Source: an uncultured Rhodospirillales bacterium
GTDB taxonomy: Bacteria > Pseudomonadota > Alphaproteobacteria > CALMVH01
Direction of reading: 5' to 3'
Assembly (NCBI GenBank): GCA_937873165.1
Contig: CALMVH010000204.1
Location: forward strand, 3,991-10,639
DNA: 6,649 nucleotides
The notes beneath the pieces are model-generated. The model saw only the letters and a program-made list of their open reading frames with translations. It was not told the origin of the DNA and searched no databases. The translations under genes were made by a program, and so were the position numbers. Positions 1 to 6,342 of the stretch are shown here, in pieces (the first letter of the stretch is position 1; every line of letters starts with the position of its first letter).

Positions 1-1979
1 CCTTCAGGCAATGTATCGAACACGCGTGCGAGCAACTCGCCCGTCGCGTTGGCGTCGATCTCCGACAGACTATCGATGACGCCCGCGTTCGCGATGTCAC
101 AGATGGCCTCGTAAGAATCGAGCGGGCCGCCGACGCGGCATAGATGCAGGGTAACGTCGAGCGAGATGGACGACCGGTTGAGCAGCGCCAGTTGCTTGGC
201 CGCACGGCGACGCAATACAGCCGGCGTTTCCGTGAGCAGCTCGTCCCATTTCTGCGGTCCCCATTCCTGCCATTGCCGCTCGGCGAGATTATGAGCGATG
301 GGTCGAGGCTGGACCGTGAGAAACCGCCCACGCGGCTGTGCCACCCGGCGGCGGGCAAGGTCGGTGAACGCCGCGCGCAGTTGGCCTTCCGATACCGTGT
401 CCGCCAAGACCGCGACCTGAGCCAGTTCCTTCTCCGCTTCATCGCGATAGCCCACTAGGCCGAAGACGCTCAGCAGCTTCGCGCTTTGCAGCACTTCCTG
501 CGTGTTCGCGGCACGCCTGCCCACGACAACCTGTTTGATGAGGAATTCCTGCGTGACGGTGGCGAGTGAAATGTCGGCGACCCAGGCCTCCGCGCTCAAC
601 ACTGCCATTTGCGGGAAGCCGCCCGCGAACTTCACCAGCCGGCGCACGTCCTCGGTGGGCAAGCCAGGCTGAAGGTTCTTGATGAGGGCTTCGATGACGC
701 CTTCCTTGGCGCGCTCGATCAGGACCATGCCCTTAGGCAGATCGTCGCCCGACGGCACCTCATGGTCGATGGTGATGAGCGACAGGCGGCTGCTGGAGCG
801 TCTCACCATCGCGGCAAGATCCCGGTGAGTCTCTTCGCTGCACCGATCGACGACGACGATCGCGCGCTTGCCGAGGTCTGCCAGCGACTGCACTGCACCT
901 TTGACGGTGGTCGAGCCCAGCTCTGTCTCGACGCCGTAGAGCACGAGGTCACTAGTGCGGATGCCCGCCTCTTCGTTATCGGCGAGCGTCTCAAGGACAA
1001 GGCGAGACTTGCCCAAGCCCGACAGGCCGATGACGCGCACGACTTCACGCTCTTTCTCGACCGCCGGACGGATGCCGACGCGCACATGTGCAAGTCGGTC
1101 GTCATCAACAAAGCGGGTCTCATGCTCATGCCGCCCTGCCCAATGCGTGTAGGACCGGAAAGTAGTGGCGAGGCCCGGCTGCGTTTGCTCCTGTACCCAT
1201 GTCGCTACCTGCGGATGCTCATTCACCCAGGCAGCGATCTGGTCCGCGTCACGGAAGTCGATTTGCGAAGCCTTGGCGGTAACGCCTTGGGCCCGAACCG
1301 CTTCGAGTACGGCAGCGGCACGCTTGGTGACTTCACGCCCGACATAGGCACGATTGCACAGCATGATGTAGCTGCCGCTCCCTTCGAGTGCCTCACGGAT
1401 GACCGGTTCAAGATCGTCTGCCGTGGTCAAGACGTCCTTCGCCGCCCTGGCCGGTGTAATGGTGGCGGCCTTCACCTGCAGGATGCAGTTGCGGCTAGGC
1501 AGGTAGGGCGTGCGCTCCGGCCCGTCCTTCCAGGTGATGTGCGCATCTTCGCCGCCATCGGCCGCTGTCAGTACCGAGGCAACATGGATGTTGTCGGGCG
1601 GAACACAGTTTTTTGCGGCTTCGGCCGACAGCAGCCGTCGTGTGAGCACGACCAGATAACGGTCGCTCAGGGCACTGATATGGGCCCCTGTAATCTCGAA
1701 GGGCCGAAGCCCCGTCTGCTGGATAGGGACATGCATGCCGGTCAGCACATTGAGGGCTGTGGGATCGGCGTCAAGGATGCGCAGCAGGCTGATGGTGGAA
1801 GCGGCCGGTGTGATCGCGCCGCTTTCGTACTTCTGGAAGGCACGGATGCCCCCGCCCAGCAGTTCGCCCGCTTCGACCTGATTAAGGCCTAGGCTCTCAC
1901 GGATGCGCCGAATATCGGCCGGGCTTAGGGGTTCAGCGTCGAATTTGCGAGGTATAGCTTGCCTGAGTTGTCTTTTCAT
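1..1979 (-). CDS. MqsA-type HTH / PD-(D/E)xK nuclease / STAND NTPase fusion, C-terminus beyond window edge
   Basis: I translated this frame by hand from ATG at 1979: 659 complete codons without a stop, running off the left edge. An in-frame TAA lies directly before the ATG, so no earlier start exists. Residues 18-80 match the MqsA antitoxin helix-turn-helix (ELLGGGIRAFQKYESG, then STISLLRILDADP); the MqsA zinc domain is absent. Residues about 95-265 look like a PD-(D/E)xK nuclease of Mrr type: GGED (D145) followed by Q168-V-K170, then a stretch rich in AAWVNEHPQVATWV. Residues about 285-470 are a P-loop NTPase: Walker A GLSGLGKS (318-325), Walker B AIVVVDR (373-379), strand SLITID (400-405) and GGFPQMAVL (453-461), which resembles the GxP motif of STAND/NB-ARC proteins. 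Family knowledge suggests a cytoplasmic nuclease effector that assembles when a C-terminal sensor detects a phage product. The sensor is not visible, so the trigger is unknown. Weak ribosome site (GGTG). Function is inferred; the domain calls rest on motifs only. Confidence 0.88.
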   Translation of the reverse strand, partial: MKRQLRQAIPRKFDAEPLSPADIRRIRESLGLNQVEAGELLGGGIRAFQKYESGAITPAASTISLLRILDADPTALNVLTGMHVPIQQTGLRPFEITGAHISALSDRYLVVLTRRLLSAEAAKNCVPPDNIHVASVLTAADGGEDAHITWKDGPERTPYLPSRNCILQVKAATITPARAAKDVLTTADDLEPVIREALEGSGSYIMLCNRAYVGREVTKRAAAVLEAVRAQGVTAKASQIDFRDADQIAAWVNEHPQVATWVQEQTQPGLATTFRSYTHWAGRHEHETRFVDDDRLAHVRVGIRPAVEKEREVVRVIGLSGLGKSRLVLETLADNEEAGIRTSDLVLYGVETELGSTTVKGAVQSLADLGKRAIVVVDRCSEETHRDLAAMVRRSSSRLSLITIDHEVPSGDDLPKGMVLIERAKEGVIEALIKNLQPGLPTEDVRRLVKFAGGFPQMAVLSAEAWVADISLATVTQEFLIKQVVVGRRAANTQEVLQSAKLLSVFGLVGYRDEAEKELAQVAVLADTVSEGQLRAAFTDLARRRVAQPRGRFLTVQPRPIAHNLAERQWQEWGPQKWDELLTETPAVLRRRAAKQLALLNRSSISLDVTLHLCRVGGPLDSYEAICDIANAGVIDSLSEIDANATGELLARVFDTLPE

Positions 1980-1982
1980 TTA

Positions 1983-1990
1983 TACACCAT
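1983..1990. promoter_or_regulatory. extra operator half-site next to the start codon
   Basis: TACACCAT recurs here, identical to one arm of the palindrome at 2011-2027 and 20 bases from its inner edge. On the minus strand it reads ATGGTGTA and ends four bases before the ATG at 1979, covering the weak ribosome-binding region. The opposite arm is not conserved (about two of eight bases), so it is a lone half-site. It could be a lower-affinity second contact for the same HTH protein or a chance recurrence. Confidence 0.4.
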
Positions 1991-2002
1991 TAAGTATGCC
2001 CT

Positions 2003-2036
2003 ATGATACTTACACCATAATGGTGTAGCTGTTCAA
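2003..2036 (-). promoter_or_regulatory. possible sigma70-type promoter of the HTH-nuclease-STAND gene
   Basis: Read on the minus strand, TTGAAC (2031-2036) could be a -35 box. It is followed after 18 bases by TAAGTA (2007-2012), with TATCAT (2003-2008, five of six to consensus but a 22-base spacer) as an alternative -10. The palindrome at 2011-2027 lies inside the spacer, so a bound repressor would block polymerase. The boxes are imperfect and the exact start of transcription cannot be fixed by eye. Confidence 0.35.
2011..2027. promoter_or_regulatory. perfect palindromic operator upstream of the HTH-nuclease-STAND gene
   Basis: TACACCAT-A-ATGGTGTA is a perfect inverted repeat with 8-bp arms and one central base, 31 bases upstream of the start codon at 1979. 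It sits in an AT-rich pocket of otherwise GC-rich DNA. The neighbouring gene begins with an MqsA-type helix-turn-helix, and MqsA proteins bind short palindromes in their own promoters. Negative autoregulation is therefore the natural reading. The palindrome is seen directly; binding is inferred. Confidence 0.75.
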
Positions 2037-2346
2037 GATAAGGTTGCTCGTTTGAAGGTCAGTGGACCGATGCTTAATAGATTGATTTCAGCGGTTCATG
2101 GTCGTGCCGAGATATGATGGGTCGATGGCTTCGCGTACATGTAGATGCCGCCGCGAAGGGGCATACAGGTTAATTTCCCGGCAACCCGGCAATCGGCGCG
2201 GTCTCGCTTCATACCGTAGGGGAGCGGAGCCGCCGGCAAGCAAGCATTTCGAACGGCAGCTTAGCCATACCGAGCCGCTCGCCCGCCAACGTTCTGCCAG
2301 GTGCGACGCATCATTCAATTGAAAAGACTAAATACTAGCTACACCA
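2021..2346. repeat. 10-bp inverted repeat bracketing the gene-free interval
   Basis: TGGTGTAGCT at 2021-2030 and its exact reverse complement AGCTACACCA at 2337-2346 bracket 306 bases that hold no gene. The first arm contains the right half of the operator at 2011-2027, so the second may be a distant half-operator (TACACCAG, seven of eight bases) or the trace of an insertion end. No flanking direct duplication is visible. A 10-bp match in some 400 bases can arise by chance. Confidence 0.35.
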
Positions 2347-2377
2347 GTTTCCGACTCATCACCTAAGCACCATGACA
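2028..2377. other. gene-free interval between terminase and STAND gene
   Basis: About 350 bases separate the terminase stop from the operator of the next gene. The two frames of 74-76 codons here (2098-2322 plus, 2088-2318 minus) overlap each other on opposite strands, lack a recognisable domain and have poor ribosome sites. I do not call either. I see no tRNA, CRISPR or convincing hairpin-plus-T-run terminator. In a complete phage the portal gene would be expected at this place, so this is probably a junction between two modules. Confidence 0.6.
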
Positions 2378-3832
2378 TTAAAGATTTACTTCCCGCGTAG
2401 CTCGATCCCGTTCTTCGATGAGCTGTCGATAATATACGAGGATGCCCGGCTCCGGCGTACGGTACCAGCTGAGGAACTGGGAGGTGGAGTCGACCTGATC
2501 GTCGTGCCTGCCGTTCGGGAAAGTCGTCATCTCGTGGCGGTACTCGGCAAGCCAGGGTGCTTCCTTCGGCAGCAGCACAAAGCCGTTCTCGATGGTGGCG
2601 GTTTGGCTGTGCAGGCGCATGATCTTGTCGCCCTCGGGCATGAAGTGCTGGATGTTGCGCACACCGTCATGGACGAGGTCCTGGATCAGCTGCGTGCCCG
2701 AAGCCTTATCCTCGATGAGGATGGTCTCGGGATCGTAGAGGCGCGCCTGCTCGACGACGGCGCGCTTCAGGCTGGGGAAGTCCAGGCGCTTGCGCAGGAC
2801 ATGCAGCAGGTAATGGCGCTTGTCGCGCACGCCCCAGGTCGTGCACACGGAGTAGTCCGACAGCTCGGTCGACTTGTTGGCGGTGTCCCAGCTCTGCACG
2901 ACGCGGTCGAATGTTTCCGGCAGGTCGCTCAGCGCGTAGGCCGGGAACCAGCTGTCCCTCACCATGCCGCCGCCGAGCGGCGACGGCGCCTGCTGGTACT
3001 GGCCGGCGAAGTTGTACTCGCCCATGGTGCGCCTGAGCGCCTGCAGGATCTCGAGCGGTTCACGCGCGGGATGCAGCGCCTCGCCGATGGCGCGGGTGAA
3101 GGTGCGCACGCCGAAGGACGTGACGGCGGTGTGGGTCTCATGTTCCTCGGCGATGGCCGGGAAGCACAGCCGGTCCCACGGTTCCTGATCCTGGACATGA
3201 CCGGCGAGGTCGTCCTCGTGCAGGCGCTGCATGACGAGCAGGATAGAGCCCTTCGTCTTGTCGTTCAGCCGGCTGACCAGCGTGTTGTCGTACCAGGCGT
3301 TGACATGACCGCGCTGCGTGTCGGAAACGGCCTCGTCGGGCTTCAGCGGATCGTCGATGACGATGAGATCGGCGCCGCGGCCGGTGAGGACGCCACCAAC
3401 GGAAGTCGCCATGCGCGATCCGTTCGCGGTGGTCATGAAGTCGCTGACCGCCTGCTTGGCCGCCGACACGCGCGTGCGGGGAAATACCACCCTGTACCAG
3501 TCGCTGGTCATGACCGACCGGCAGTCGAGCGCCAGCTTGGCGGCGAAGTCCTGCGCATAGCTGACGCAGACGACCTGCAGGCCGGGATCGTGCCCGAGCA
3601 GCCAGGCCGGCAGCGCCACCGAGGCGACCAGCGACTTCAGGCTGCGCGGCGGCACGTTGACGATCAGCCGCTGCCGCGGCGCGGTCCGGCAGGCAGCCAT
3701 GCGCGCGCACAGGATCTCGATGTGCCAGTTGGGCTGGAACTCGACCTGATGCAGCTGGTAGAAGCAGCGCTCGACGAAGGCATGGAAGTCGAGGCGCAGC
3801 AGGGCGCGGTACTCGGCCGGATCAAGGATCAT
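2378..3832 (-). CDS. terL: phage terminase large subunit (ATPase and nuclease)
   Basis: 484-aa large terminase subunit, the motor that packages DNA into a procapsid and cuts it. The ATPase half carries a Walker A variant VNVPPRSLKS (58-67, keeping K66 and S67), Walker B ADLIVIDDP (154-162) and a coupling motif LLVMQRLHEDDLAGH (198-212). The nuclease half has the RNase H-like acidic residues: D316 in QSWDTA, E374/D375 in LIEDKASGT, and D444/D445/D448 in GRHDDQVDS. Length and motif order are those of a complete enzyme. An upstream in-frame ATG at 4003 would add 57 Arg/Cys-rich residues lying wholly over the preceding gene. I chose ATG at 3832 because it gives the typical start MILDPAEYRALLR and an 11-base overlap with that gene. 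No portal gene follows, so its current role in packaging is uncertain. Confidence 0.93.
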   Translation of the reverse strand: MILDPAEYRALLRLDFHAFVERCFYQLHQVEFQPNWHIEILCARMAACRTAPRQRLIVNVPPRSLKSLVASVALPAWLLGHDPGLQVVCVSYAQDFAAKLALDCRSVMTSDWYRVVFPRTRVSAAKQAVSDFMTTANGSRMATSVGGVLTGRGADLIVIDDPLKPDEAVSDTQRGHVNAWYDNTLVSRLNDKTKGSILLVMQRLHEDDLAGHVQDQEPWDRLCFPAIAEEHETHTAVTSFGVRTFTRAIGEALHPAREPLEILQALRRTMGEYNFAGQYQQAPSPLGGGMVRDSWFPAYALSDLPETFDRVVQSWDTANKSTELSDYSVCTTWGVRDKRHYLLHVLRKRLDFPSLKRAVVEQARLYDPETILIEDKASGTQLIQDLVHDGVRNIQHFMPEGDKIMRLHSQTATIENGFVLLPKEAPWLAEYRHEMTTFPNGRHDDQVDSTSQFLSWYRTPEPGILVYYRQLIEERDRATREVNL

Positions 3833-4229
3833 GGCCGATCCCGCCCGGCGGCTGCAGTTGCGACAGCTCCTGCGGCCGCATGCGCCGCAGCAGGCTCTCC
3901 ATGACCCGCTCGTCCGCCTCGCCGAACATCCCTGCGGGCGAGACCTCGTGCCGGGCTTCGAGCGCCTGGGCCTGCAGCAGCATCTGCGCCAGGGCGCGGG
4001 CATCGCCGCTGGCGGCCTTGTTCACCAACTGGGTCACGGCAGCTTCCAGCTTGCTGATCTTGCGGCGTCTGCCGTTCTGGGTGACGGTGACTTTCTCATC
4101 CAATGCTTTCTGCAGGATGGTGGTCAGGTTCTTCGTGCCCCTGGCGCGGCCGCGCGGGTTGCCCGACTTACCCTTGACGAAGCGCGTGCCGGTAGGGGGC
4201 GTGCCGTAGCCGATCTCGTAGCCGCTCAT
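3822..4229 (-). CDS. DUF5681 domain protein, probable small terminase-like partner
   Basis: 135-aa protein whose first 45 residues carry the DUF5681 signature: YEIGYGTPPTGTRFVKGKSG, then NPRGRARGTKNL. The rest is helical and charged, with an Ala/Leu-rich stretch (SGDARALAQMLLQAQALEA) at about 84-102. The family is uncharacterised, but it regularly lies directly before large terminase genes, so a DNA-recognition role like that of a small terminase subunit is inferred. The basic N-terminus would suit nucleic acid contact. The ATG at 4229 overlaps the stop of the methyltransferase gene as ATGA and has a good GGAGG four bases upstream. The stop at 3822 lies 11 bases inside the terminase gene. Both overlaps indicate translational coupling and a fixed stoichiometry. 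Confidence 0.85.
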   Translation of the reverse strand: MSGYEIGYGTPPTGTRFVKGKSGNPRGRARGTKNLTTILQKALDEKVTVTQNGRRRKISKLEAAVTQLVNKAASGDARALAQMLLQAQALEARHEVSPAGMFGEADERVMESLLRRMRPQELSQLQPPGGIGHDP

Positions 4230-5566
4230 GCCGCCTCCGTCGCATCGAAGGGACGTCCCGACACCGCGTGCACGGCCCGGTCGCCAGTATACGCCTGCCA
4301 GCGCCGGACGACGGTATCAACGTACAGCGGATCAAGTTCGATGCCGTGACAGCGCCGCCCGACGCGTTCGGCGGCCATCAGTGTCGTGCCGCTGCCAAGG
4401 AAGCCGTCGAGCACGATGTCGCCGCGTTCGGTGCAGTCAAGGATAGCGTCCGCTACCAGCGCCACCGGCTTCACCGTCGGGTGCAGCGCCAGCAGGTTGC
4501 CTTCCTCGCTCGTGCGGCCGAAGGCGCTCGGGCTGGCGTAGCGCCAGACATTGGTGCGGTTGCGCCCGAAGCGGCCGAGCTGGATATTGTTGCGATGCGA
4601 TGCCGCTCCCTTGCGGAACACGAACACCAGCTCGTGCTGGCTGCGGTACAGCGACCCCATGCCGGCATTGTCCTTGGCCCAGACGCACAGGTTCTGGAGA
4701 TCGAGAGCGCAGGCCTGCCCTGCTGCCAGCAGTTCGCCCATGTGCCGCCAGTCCATGCACAGGTAGACCAAGGCTCCCGCCGCGCTTACCTCTGCCATGG
4801 TGCGCGTCGCCTTCGTCAGGAAGGTTGTGAACTCGGGCGGGCTCATCTCGCCCGACGCCATGGCGAAGGCGCGGTGGTGGATCGCGCCCAGCCCGCCGGC
4901 ATGCCCGTCGATCGGCACGTTGTAAGGCGGATCGGAGAACACCATCGCCGCCGTCTCGCCCTGCATCAGGCTTGTGTAAGAGCCTGCCTCGAGCGCATTA
5001 CCGCACAGCACGCGATGCCGCCCGAGCTGCCAGAGATCGCCCGCGACGCTGACCGCCGGTCCGGCCGGAGGCAAAGGCGCATCGGCCGCGTCGGTACTAT
5101 CGTCAGGTGGAGAAGCCAGGCTTTCGATGCAGAGGTCGATCTCGCCCATCTCGAAGCCGGTCGCCTCCAGGCTGAAGGTGAGGTCGAGCTCGGAGAGCGC
5201 CCTGAGCTGTTCCGCCAGCAGCCGGTCGTCCCAGGTCGCGATCTCGCCGAGGCGGTTGTCGGCGATCAGGAAGGCGCGCGCCTGCGCCTCGCTCAGATGC
5301 TCCAGCTGGATGGTCGGCACCTCCGCCAGGCCCAACCTGCGGCAGGCGAGTATGCGGCCGTGCCCCGCGATGACCTTGCCCGTACCATCGACCAGCACCG
5401 GCACGTTGAAGCCGAACGCCTCGATGCTGCGCGCGATCTGCGCGACCTGCTTCGGGCTGTGCGTGCGCGGGTTGCCGGGGTCGAGCCTGAGATCGGCGAG
5501 CGGCCGATAGATCAGGGTCAACGGTGTCGACGTGTGAGATGTCGATAAATGCGATGCGTCGGGCAT
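4226..5566 (-). CDS. ParB-like N-terminal domain fused to beta-class DNA methyltransferase
   Basis: 446-aa fusion protein. Residues about 15-125 form a ParB/Srx-like domain: LDPGNPRTHSPKQVAQIARSI near 28-48, then VIAGHGRILACRRLGL (65-80), the ParB-family box in its GHGR form. A Pro/Asp-rich linker (152-170) leads to the methyltransferase: catalytic motif IV SDPPYN (211-216) precedes the AdoMet motif I DGFLGSGTT (387-395), the order of the beta group, with HPTVKP (362-367) between them. DPPY favours N6-adenine as target, though N4-cytosine is not excluded. The region between motifs (about 285-355, with LGRFGRNRTNVWRY) probably holds target recognition. No restriction partner is visible, so it is an orphan enzyme, plausibly marking or protecting phage DNA before packaging. 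The start at 5566 has a strong ribosome site. Its stop overlaps the next start. Confidence 0.92.
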   Translation of the reverse strand: MPDASHLSTSHTSTPLTLIYRPLADLRLDPGNPRTHSPKQVAQIARSIEAFGFNVPVLVDGTGKVIAGHGRILACRRLGLAEVPTIQLEHLSEAQARAFLIADNRLGEIATWDDRLLAEQLRALSELDLTFSLEATGFEMGEIDLCIESLASPPDDSTDAADAPLPPAGPAVSVAGDLWQLGRHRVLCGNALEAGSYTSLMQGETAAMVFSDPPYNVPIDGHAGGLGAIHHRAFAMASGEMSPPEFTTFLTKATRTMAEVSAAGALVYLCMDWRHMGELLAAGQACALDLQNLCVWAKDNAGMGSLYRSQHELVFVFRKGAASHRNNIQLGRFGRNRTNVWRYASPSAFGRTSEEGNLLALHPTVKPVALVADAILDCTERGDIVLDGFLGSGTTLMAAERVGRRCHGIELDPLYVDTVVRRWQAYTGDRAVHAVSGRPFDATEAA

Positions 5567-5569
5567 GGT

Positions 5570-5577
5570 CCCCTCCC
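5570..5577 (-). promoter_or_regulatory. strong ribosome-binding site of the methyltransferase gene
   Basis: On the minus strand GGGAGGGG lies three bases before ATG 5566, the strongest Shine-Dalgarno match in the window. It fixes the methyltransferase start and rules out the nearby out-of-frame ATG at 5592. It contrasts with the weak or absent sites of the 219-aa gene and the STAND gene. Confidence 0.75.
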
Positions 5578-5645
5578 AGGTTGAGAGGCCATGGTCCGGG
5601 ATTGTACGAACGCCGGCTAGGTCAAACCGACAGGGGCGAACTGAC

Positions 5646-6305
5646 CTAGGTCTTGAGGCGTACGCGGATCAGGCGCTCGGGATCGAGGTTCAGGCGCGGG
5701 TTCCGCGGCAGGACCTCCGCCATATCCTCGGCAAAGCCGACCACATGCCGCAGCAGGTCGGCATCGAGCATCAGATCGACGCAGCTCAGGCCCCGGCCAT
5801 ACAGCTTGTAGAAATCGACGGAGGTCACGCGCAGCGCCACGCACAGATGCAGCACGGGCTTGCTGACCCGCCACACGCGGTTGTAGACGTTCTGGATGTC
5901 GCTGTGCAGCGCCATCTCCATCACCTCGACCGCCATCTGGCTGAGGCTAAGGCGCTCGATGTGCGTCGGCAACGGAGGCGGATGCCCCAGCTGGACCTCC
6001 TGCGCAAACGGAATGGCCATGTGACCGGCAGCGGACCTCCAGCGCAACAACCGCGCCAGCCGCGCCATCTGCCGCAGGGCTTTGTCGAGGTCGCAGAACG
6101 CATACACCGGCTTCATCGGTTGCGGCGTGCGCTGCGCCTCGATATCCGCATGCATCTCGCGCAAGGCAATATGGCAGAGCGACGTATGCAACTCGTCGCG
6201 CCGACCCTCGTTGGCCGTATCTACCGGCAAGGCGATCAGCGTAATCAGTTGCGCCGCGCACTCGTAGGGTTCCAGTCGAGTCAGATCGAGAAGGTAGCCG
6301 CTCAT
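5646..6305 (-). CDS. hypothetical protein, 219 aa, head of the phage-type cassette
   Basis: I do not recognise this family. The frame starts at ATG 6305, with an in-frame TGA three codons upstream, and ends at TAG 5646. The protein appears soluble and mostly helical, with no signal peptide or membrane segment. It has a Leu/Arg-rich stretch (DKALRQMARLARLLRW, about 74-89) and a run of alternating hydrophobic segments in the C-terminal half (VLHLCVALRVTSVDFYKLYG, about 151-170). There are no obvious catalytic motifs. Good codon structure over 660 bases, and its place 79 bases upstream of the methyltransferase on the same strand, argue that it is real and perhaps co-transcribed. There is no Shine-Dalgarno sequence; a promoter-like element lies just before the ATG, so a leaderless mRNA is possible. 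Confidence 0.72.
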   Translation of the reverse strand: MSGYLLDLTRLEPYECAAQLITLIALPVDTANEGRRDELHTSLCHIALREMHADIEAQRTPQPMKPVYAFCDLDKALRQMARLARLLRWRSAAGHMAIPFAQEVQLGHPPPLPTHIERLSLSQMAVEVMEMALHSDIQNVYNRVWRVSKPVLHLCVALRVTSVDFYKLYGRGLSCVDLMLDADLLRHVVGFAEDMAEVLPRNPRLNLDPERLIRVRLKT

Positions 6306-6313
6306 AGCTAATC

Positions 6314-6342
6314 ATCATACCCAAGCCAGAACATCATGGGAA
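6314..6342 (-). promoter_or_regulatory. possible promoter of the four-gene cassette, close to the start codon
   Basis: On the minus strand TTCCCA (6337-6342, four of six to -35) is followed after exactly 17 bases by TATGAT (6314-6319, five of six to -10). Only eight bases separate the -10 box from ATG 6305, so transcription would begin at or just before the start codon. That would explain the missing ribosome site. The match is by eye and could be chance. Confidence 0.4.

Noticed and set aside
609..1892. Plus-strand open frame of 427 codons.
   Set aside because: It is antisense to the nuclease-STAND gene, whose minus-strand translation shows coherent HTH, nuclease and NTPase motifs. The plus frame shows none.
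1976..1990. Four-codon minus-strand mini-ORF (MVYK) whose TGA overlaps the ATG of the STAND gene.
   Set aside because: It arises inside the operator half-site and has no ribosome site; a regulatory leader peptide is possible but unsupported.
2088..2322. Two small overlapping frames on opposite strands; pieces vaguely resemble an excisionase or an integrase N-terminus (AERWRASGS, PLRGGIYMY).
   Set aside because: The resemblance is too short and sits in different frames, with no ribosome site or complete motif.
2021..2346. A MITE or small transposon bounded by the 10-bp inverted repeats.
   Set aside because: No target-site duplication flanks the arms, and the left arm is already explained as part of the operator palindrome.
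2325..2350. Weak stem ACTGG/CTAGT after the terminase gene as an intrinsic terminator.
   Set aside because: The stem has five pairs including a wobble, is AT-rich, and its T-run is short and displaced.
2372..3904. Plus-strand open frame of 510 codons.
   Set aside because: It lies opposite the terminase gene, which has all its catalytic motifs; the Val/Asp/Arg-rich plus product is a typical GC-rich shadow.
3833..4003. 57-residue N-terminal extension of the terminase from ATG 4003.
   Set aside because: It is Arg/Cys-rich, lies wholly within the DUF5681 gene and precedes the typical terminase start MILDPAEY.
4268..5548. Plus-strand open frame of 426 codons.
   Set aside because: It is antisense to the ParB-methyltransferase gene and shows no domain.
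5565..6311. Plus-strand open frame of 248 codons, longer than the 219-aa gene opposite.
   Set aside because: Its His/Gln/Arg-rich composition resembles the other antisense shadows, and the minus frame fits the strand and spacing of the cassette. Neither is recognised, so some doubt remains.
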